A stretch of 64,000 bases of DNA, taken from positions 744,001-808,000 of the forward strand of contig NZ_JAZGLW010000001.1 in NCBI RefSeq assembly GCF_036409155.1, in the 5' to 3' direction. Source of the DNA: Mycobacterium sp. 050128 (lineage in GTDB: Bacteria > Actinomycetota > Actinomycetes > Mycobacteriales > Mycobacteriaceae). Below the pieces are notes generated by a model. That model saw only the letters and a program-made list of their open reading frames with translations, searched no databases and was not told the DNA's origin. This document shows positions 60,050 through 64,000 of the stretch, in pieces. Numbering within the stretch: the first letter of the stretch is position 1; each line of letters starts with the position of its first letter. A program made the translations under genes and the position numbers.

Positions 60050-61317
60050 CCGTACCGACCATCCGAAAACCCTCGGCGGCAATCGATTCCGAACGCTGGC
60101 CGGCAATCGCGAAGGTGCCGTCCGGGCCCGGGAGTGCGGCCGCGGCCGCGGCCGCCGACCGGCTGCTGCGACGCGCGGCCGCTCGGCTTCCGCTGCGAGT
60201 GGCCTACCCCGACGGCACGGTCGTCGGTGCGGCCGACCCGACGGTGCCGACTTTGGTTGTCCACCAACCGAAAGCGATGGCGCGCCGAATCGGGCGCTAC
60301 GGCCTCATCGGCTTCGGCGAGTCCTACATGGCAGGGGAATGGTCGTCGGACGACCTCAGCGGGCTGTTGACGGTGTTCGCCACCTCGGTGGACGAACTGG
60401 TGCCGCGCCCATTGCAATGGTTGCGTCCGATCGGGCCGGCCTTCCGGCCGCGGTGGTGGGGCGCCAGCCGGGATCGCGCCCGGCGCAATATCGCCGAGCA
60501 TTACGACCTGTCCAACGACCTGTTCGCCGAATTCCTCGACGAGACCATGACGTACTCCTGCGCGCTGTTCGACCGGTTGCCGGCGTCGGCGGCGGATTTG
60601 GCTGCCGCACAAGAGCGCAAGATCGATCGGCTGCTCGACCTCGCCGGCGTTCACCAGGGCAGCCGGATACTCGAAATCGGGACCGGCTGGGGCGAGCTGT
60701 GCATCCGCGCGGCCACCCGGGGAGCCGAGATCCGCTCGGTGACCCTGTCGGTCGAGCAACAGCAGCTGGCGCGGCTTCGGGTTGCCGCGGCGGGGCTGAC
60801 CGACAAGGTGACGATCGACCTCTGCGACTACCGCGACGTCGAGGGGGTCTACGACGCGGTGGTGTCGGTCGAGATGATCGAAGCGGTGGGATTCCATGCG
60901 TGGCAACGGTATTTCGACACGCTCGAACGGCTGGTGCGACCGGGCGGCCGCGTTGCGATCCAGGCGATCACGATGCCGCACTCCCGGATGATGGCCAGCC
61001 GCAACACGCACACCTGGATCCAGAAGTACATCTTCCCGGGCGGACTGCTGCCTTCTACCCAGGCCATCTCCGCAATCACCGAGCGCCGCACCGGTTTACG
61101 CACGGTCGACATGACCTCGTTGCGCCCACACTACGCCGAGACGCTGCGGCTATGGCGGGAGCGGTTTCTGCAGCGGCGAGACCGATTGGCGCACATCGGC
61201 TTCGACGATGTGTTCCAGCGAATGTGGGAGCTGTATCTGGCGTATTCCGAGGCGGGCTTCCGATCGGGATACTTGGACGTCTACCAGTGGACGTTCGCGC
61301 GCGAGGGGTGCCGATGA
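60046..61317 (+). CDS. ufaA1: Cyclopropane-fatty-acyl synthase-like UfaA1
   Basis: A 423-residue cyclopropane fatty acid synthase-like methyltransferase (Rv0447c homologue). Motif LEIGTGWGELCI binds SAM, and EHYDLSNDLFAEFLDETMTYSCALF is the active-site lead. In M. tuberculosis UfaA1 methylates oleate toward tuberculostearic acid. ATG 60046 overlaps the previous stop (ATGA); a GTG 30 bp upstream is in frame. Its stop overlaps the next gene. Confidence 0.93.
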   Translation: MTVPTIRKPSAAIDSERWPAIAKVPSGPGSAAAAAAADRLLRRAAARLPLRVAYPDGTVVGAADPTVPTLVVHQPKAMARRIGRYGLIGFGESYMAGEWSSDDLSGLLTVFATSVDELVPRPLQWLRPIGPAFRPRWWGASRDRARRNIAEHYDLSNDLFAEFLDETMTYSCALFDRLPASAADLAAAQERKIDRLLDLAGVHQGSRILEIGTGWGELCIRAATRGAEIRSVTLSVEQQQLARLRVAAAGLTDKVTIDLCDYRDVEGVYDAVVSVEMIEAVGFHAWQRYFDTLERLVRPGGRVAIQAITMPHSRMMASRNTHTWIQKYIFPGGLLPSTQAISAITERRTGLRTVDMTSLRPHYAETLRLWRERFLQRRDRLAHIGFDDVFQRMWELYLAYSEAGFRSGYLDVYQWTFAREGCR

Positions 61318-62117
61318 GTGACGTGAGCATCATAGAGAACTTGGCCCAGGTGTCCGGCGCCTCGGTTGTGGTTCTGGCCGTGGTGCATTCGGTCACGTTC
61401 ACCATCGGCAAGCGCATCGGCCGCTACAACGTCGTCGACGTCGCGTGGGGCATCGGCTTCGTCGCGATCGCCGCCGTTGCTGCGGCGCTCGGCCAAGGCG
61501 ACCCGATCCGCCGCTGGTTGCTGCTGGCGCTGGTGACGATCTGGGGCGCGCGGCTGAGCTGGCATATCCACCGCAAGACCGCCGGCAAGGGTGAGGATCC
61601 GCGATATGCCGCCATGCTGCGCAACGCCACACCCGGGGTGGTGCTGCGCAAAGTCTTTCTGTTGCAGGCGTTGATCACCTGGTTCGTCTCCTTTCCGCTG
61701 CAACTGTCGGCAGTGACCGGGCCCACCCCGAAACCGCTGACCGTCGCGCTGGTGCTCGGCGTGGTCGTGTGGCTGGTGGGTGTCACCTTCGAAGCGGTCG
61801 GTGACCGGCAGCTGCGGATCTTCAAGTCCGACCCAGCCAATCGCGGTGTGGTGATGGACCGCGGTCTGTGGGCGTGGACGCGTCACCCCAATTACTTCGG
61901 CGACGCCACCGTGTGGTGGGGCCTGTGGCTGATCACCATCACCGGCTGGTGGTCGCTGGCCACGGTCGGCTCACCGCTGCTGATGACGTACTTCCTGGTG
62001 TTTGTGACCGGGGTCCGGCTGACGGAGAAATTGATGGCCGGCCGGCCGGGCTTCGCGGAATATCAGCAAAGGACCGCGTGTTTTGTCCCGCGACCGCCGA
62101 GAGCGGCACGCCGATAG
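61314..62117 (+). CDS. DUF1295 membrane reductase-like protein
   Basis: A 267-residue integral membrane protein of the DUF1295/steroid reductase-like family (Rv0446c homologue). The C-terminal AWTRHPNYFGDATVWWGLWLI block is the NADPH-site signature and the membrane part has several segments. In mycobacteria it acts with UfaA1 to make tuberculostearic acid (reduction of the methylene intermediate). ATG 61314 overlaps ufaA1 stop. Confidence 0.9.
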   Translation: MSDVSIIENLAQVSGASVVVLAVVHSVTFTIGKRIGRYNVVDVAWGIGFVAIAAVAAALGQGDPIRRWLLLALVTIWGARLSWHIHRKTAGKGEDPRYAAMLRNATPGVVLRKVFLLQALITWFVSFPLQLSAVTGPTPKPLTVALVLGVVVWLVGVTFEAVGDRQLRIFKSDPANRGVVMDRGLWAWTRHPNYFGDATVWWGLWLITITGWWSLATVGSPLLMTYFLVFVTGVRLTEKLMAGRPGFAEYQQRTACFVPRPPRAARR

Positions 62118-62161
62118 CCGTCGTCGATGCGGCCCGGCGGACAGCGATAGGCTACCTGACA

Positions 62162-62725
62162 ATGACCGGACTGCCGCAGCTGAGCAGCGACTTGGATGAG
62201 TTGCTGCGTCAAGTTGCGCGCGGCGATACCCAGGCTTTCGCCGCCGTCTACGACCTGACCAAGAGCCGGGTGTTCGGGCTGGTGATCCGGGTGCTGCGCG
62301 ACGCCGGTTACAGCGAGGAAACCACCCAGGAGATCTATCTCGAGGTGTGGCGTTCGGCGTCGGACTACGACCCGGCCCGCGGCTCCGCCCTGTCCTGGTT
62401 GCTGACCATGGCGCACCGGCGGGCGATCGACCGGGTGCGCGCCGAGCAGGCCGGCAGTCGCCGTGAGTCGCGCTACGGCGCGGCCAACGTCGACACCGAC
62501 CACGACGTGGTCGCCGACTCGGCGATCGCCGGCGACGAGCGCCGCCGGGTGGCCGACTGCCTGGGCGGGCTGACCGATGCGCAGCGGCAGTGCATCGAGC
62601 TGGCGTACTACGGCGGGCTGACGTACCCGGAGGTGGCCCAACGGCTGGCGGCCAATTTGTCGACGATCAAATCCCGCATCCGCGACGGGCTGCGCGGGCT
62701 GCGTAACTGCCTGGACGTAGCATGA
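62162..62725 (+). CDS. sigK: ECF sigma factor SigK
   Basis: A 187-residue ECF sigma factor. Region 2 ([48 protein letters not shown]) and region 4 ([34 protein letters not shown]) are complete. SigK drives mpt70/mpt83/dipZ and its own operon; its anti-sigma is RskA, encoded immediately after with a 4 bp overlap. ATG 62162 gives the H37Rv length of 187. Confidence 0.97.
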   Translation: MTGLPQLSSDLDELLRQVARGDTQAFAAVYDLTKSRVFGLVIRVLRDAGYSEETTQEIYLEVWRSASDYDPARGSALSWLLTMAHRRAIDRVRAEQAGSRRESRYGAANVDTDHDVVADSAIAGDERRRVADCLGGLTDAQRQCIELAYYGGLTYPEVAQRLAANLSTIKSRIRDGLRGLRNCLDVA

Positions 62726-63423
62726 CCGAGCCCACCGATTTCGAGCTGCTCGAGCTGGCCACGCCGTACGCCCTGCACGCGGTGTCCGACGCGGAGCGCG
62801 CCGACATCGACTTGCACCTCGCGGCCGCACCGGCGTCGATCGCGTCGGCCTTCGCCGAGGAAGTCCGCGCCGTGCGCGAGACGATGGCCGTCGTCTCGGC
62901 TTCGACCATCGCCGAACCGCCCGCGCATCTGCGGTCCGCCGTGCTCGCCCTGGCCACACCAAGTCTTGTGAAGCGCCAAAACCGTTGGCGCACCACCGCA
63001 TTGATATCGGTCGCGGCGGCGATCGTGGCGGGCCTGACGGCATTCGGCCTGCAGACGCTGTTGCGCCCGACGCCGACGCAGTCGGTGGCCGAGCAGGTGA
63101 TGGCGGCCCCGGACGTCCGGACCGTTTCGCGCCCGCTGGCCAACGGGACGGCCACGGTGGTCTTCTCCCGCGATCGCGGCGCCGGGGTGCTGGTGATGAA
63201 CAACGTGCCGCCGCCCACTCCGGGCACCGTCTACCAGATGTGGTTGATCGACTCCAAGGGCCCGACCTCGGCGGGGACGATGGGCACCGCGGCCGTCTCG
63301 CCCTCGACGACGGCGACGCTGACCAACCTCGGAAAGTCGACGGCCCTGGCCTTCACCGTCGAACCCGGCGCGGGCTCACCCCAGCCGACCAGCCCGATAT
63401 TGGCGACCTTGCCGCTGAGCTAA
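62722..63423 (+). CDS. rskA: Anti-sigma-K factor RskA
   Basis: A 233-residue anti-sigma factor. The cytosolic N-terminal domain ([29 protein letters not shown]) binds SigK, one membrane helix spans about residues 92-116 ([23 protein letters not shown]), and the exported domain ([15 protein letters not shown]) follows. RskA is degraded by regulated intramembrane proteolysis. ATG 62722 overlaps the sigK stop. Its stop overlaps by a few bases the convergent gene's stop. Confidence 0.95.
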   Translation: MTEPTDFELLELATPYALHAVSDAERADIDLHLAAAPASIASAFAEEVRAVRETMAVVSASTIAEPPAHLRSAVLALATPSLVKRQNRWRTTALISVAAAIVAGLTAFGLQTLLRPTPTQSVAEQVMAAPDVRTVSRPLANGTATVVFSRDRGAGVLVMNNVPPPTPGTVYQMWLIDSKGPTSAGTMGTAAVSPSTTATLTNLGKSTALAFTVEPGAGSPQPTSPILATLPLS

Positions 63424-64000
63424 GCCTTCTTCACCAGGCTGCCCAGCACCGCGACGATCACGCCGACGACGACCAGCCCCGCGCCGGCGGCCAACGTCAG
63501 GTTCAGCCAGTCCCGCATTCCGGCTTCGGCCGTGTGGACCATGACGTCGGCGATCTGGCGGACGTCGCCGCTGGTGCGATTGAGCGCCTCGTTGACGTAG
63601 CGGGCACCGACCTCCATGCCGACCCACCCGGCGGCGCCGACCAGCAGCGCCGAAACGCCCAGACCGGTCAGCGCCTTGCCGCGGCGCCGGGCTGCCAGCA
63701 GTGTCAGCAGTGCTAACAGCCCGCTAAGCGCGACCGCCCCCAAGCTCGCCCACTTGCCCCACGCGCCGACCCGGCTCAGCTCCCCCGGCCGCAGCGAGTG
63801 GGGCACCGACGCCGTCAGCGGCACGGTCAGCGTGGCGGGCACCTTCACGTTGTGCTCGCTCAAGATCTGCGCAAACGCGGGATCGTTGAGCATCGGGGCC
63901 ACGTCGACCGCCCAGGAATCACCGGACCCCGCATCGGCGAACAGCCAGCGATGTGCCGCCCGGTTCGCCGTCGCGAACATCGGCGGGAAGGACGGACCGG
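63420..64000 (-). CDS. Membrane protein, 5' end off window
   Basis: The Rv0443 homologue. The frame is open to the window edge beyond an in-frame ATG at 63980, giving at least 186 residues. Two hydrophobic segments occur in the C-terminal half ([41 protein letters not shown]) and a third at the end ([18 protein letters not shown]). The exported N-terminal part is unassigned. Convergent with rskA, sharing the CTAA overlap at the stops. Whether ATG 63980 is the real start cannot be seen here. Confidence 0.75.
   Translation of the reverse strand, partial: GPSFPPMFATANRAAHRWLFADAGSGDSWAVDVAPMLNDPAFAQILSEHNVKVPATLTVPLTASVPHSLRPGELSRVGAWGKWASLGAVALSGLLALLTLLAARRRGKALTGLGVSALLVGAAGWVGMEVGARYVNEALNRTSGDVRQIADVMVHTAEAGMRDWLNLTLAAGAGLVVVGVIVAVLGSLVKKA

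Noticed and set aside
59784..61313. Long N-terminal extension of the DUF1295 frame
   Set aside because: It runs in another frame through DUF1365 and ufaA1; ATG 61314 gives the family start.

Overview
The window is a high-GC actinobacterial chromosome segment that reads as Mycobacterium. Gene content and order follow the M. tuberculosis H37Rv block Rv0443 to Rv0509, in the opposite orientation to H37Rv numbering. Diagnostic genes are mshA (mycothiol), hbhA, senX3-regX3, the mycolic acid cyclopropane synthases cmaA2, pcaA and umaA, the PPE and Esx proteins, mmpS4-mmpL4, ramB-icl and sigK-rskA. I do not assign a species. Family assignments were made by reading the sequence and from memory of H37Rv proteins; no search was run.

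Layout: 1-1.7 kb hemA (3' end cut by the window edge) and a glutaredoxin-like gene. 1.8-2.6 kb an esxF-esxE-like pair followed by a decayed N-terminal piece of a cpnT-like toxin gene; H37Rv has mmpS2-mmpL2 here. 2.8-8.2 kb serB1, a dehydratase-like protein, cmaA2, an acyltransferase, a GalE-like SDR, a 33-aa ribosomal-type protein and a small HTH protein. 8.3-15 kb proC, thioesterase- and isomerase-like genes, a membrane protein, ppx1 and two conserved hypotheticals. 15-18 kb an accessory island: an orphan PPE protein with an octapeptide-repeat C-terminus, relics of a regX3-like gene and a Nudix gene. 18-24 kb regX3, senX3, gpm1, a YbjN-like gene, mshA and a ROK regulator. 24-34.5 kb SDR, L,D-transpeptidase, murB, nitrilase, deoC, hbhA, an HTH regulator and a DUF445 protein. 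34.5-37.2 kb TetR, pcaA and umaA. 37.3-43 kb fadB2, icl, a thioesterase and ramB. 43-51.9 kb lpd, small membrane proteins, a DUF779 gene with an aldehyde dehydrogenase, a prolyl oligopeptidase, echA2 and the Rv0455c homologue. 51.9-56.1 kb mmpL4, mmpS4 and a TetR gene. 56.2-63.4 kb a dipZ-like gene, then the Rv0449c-to-rskA operon. The window ends inside a membrane-protein gene.

Functional themes: lipid and cell-envelope chemistry (mycolate modification, L,D-transpeptidase, MurB, acyltransferase, UfaA1 module); C2 and fatty-acid carbon use (icl under RamB, fadB2, lpd); phosphate sensing (SenX3-RegX3); siderophore export (MmpS4/L4 with the Rv0455c-like periplasmic protein); and a SigK module. 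In the last, a dipZ-like thiol oxidoreductase gene and the sigK operon each carry a SigK-type promoter with identical geometry. No rRNA, tRNA, insertion sequence or CRISPR array was seen.
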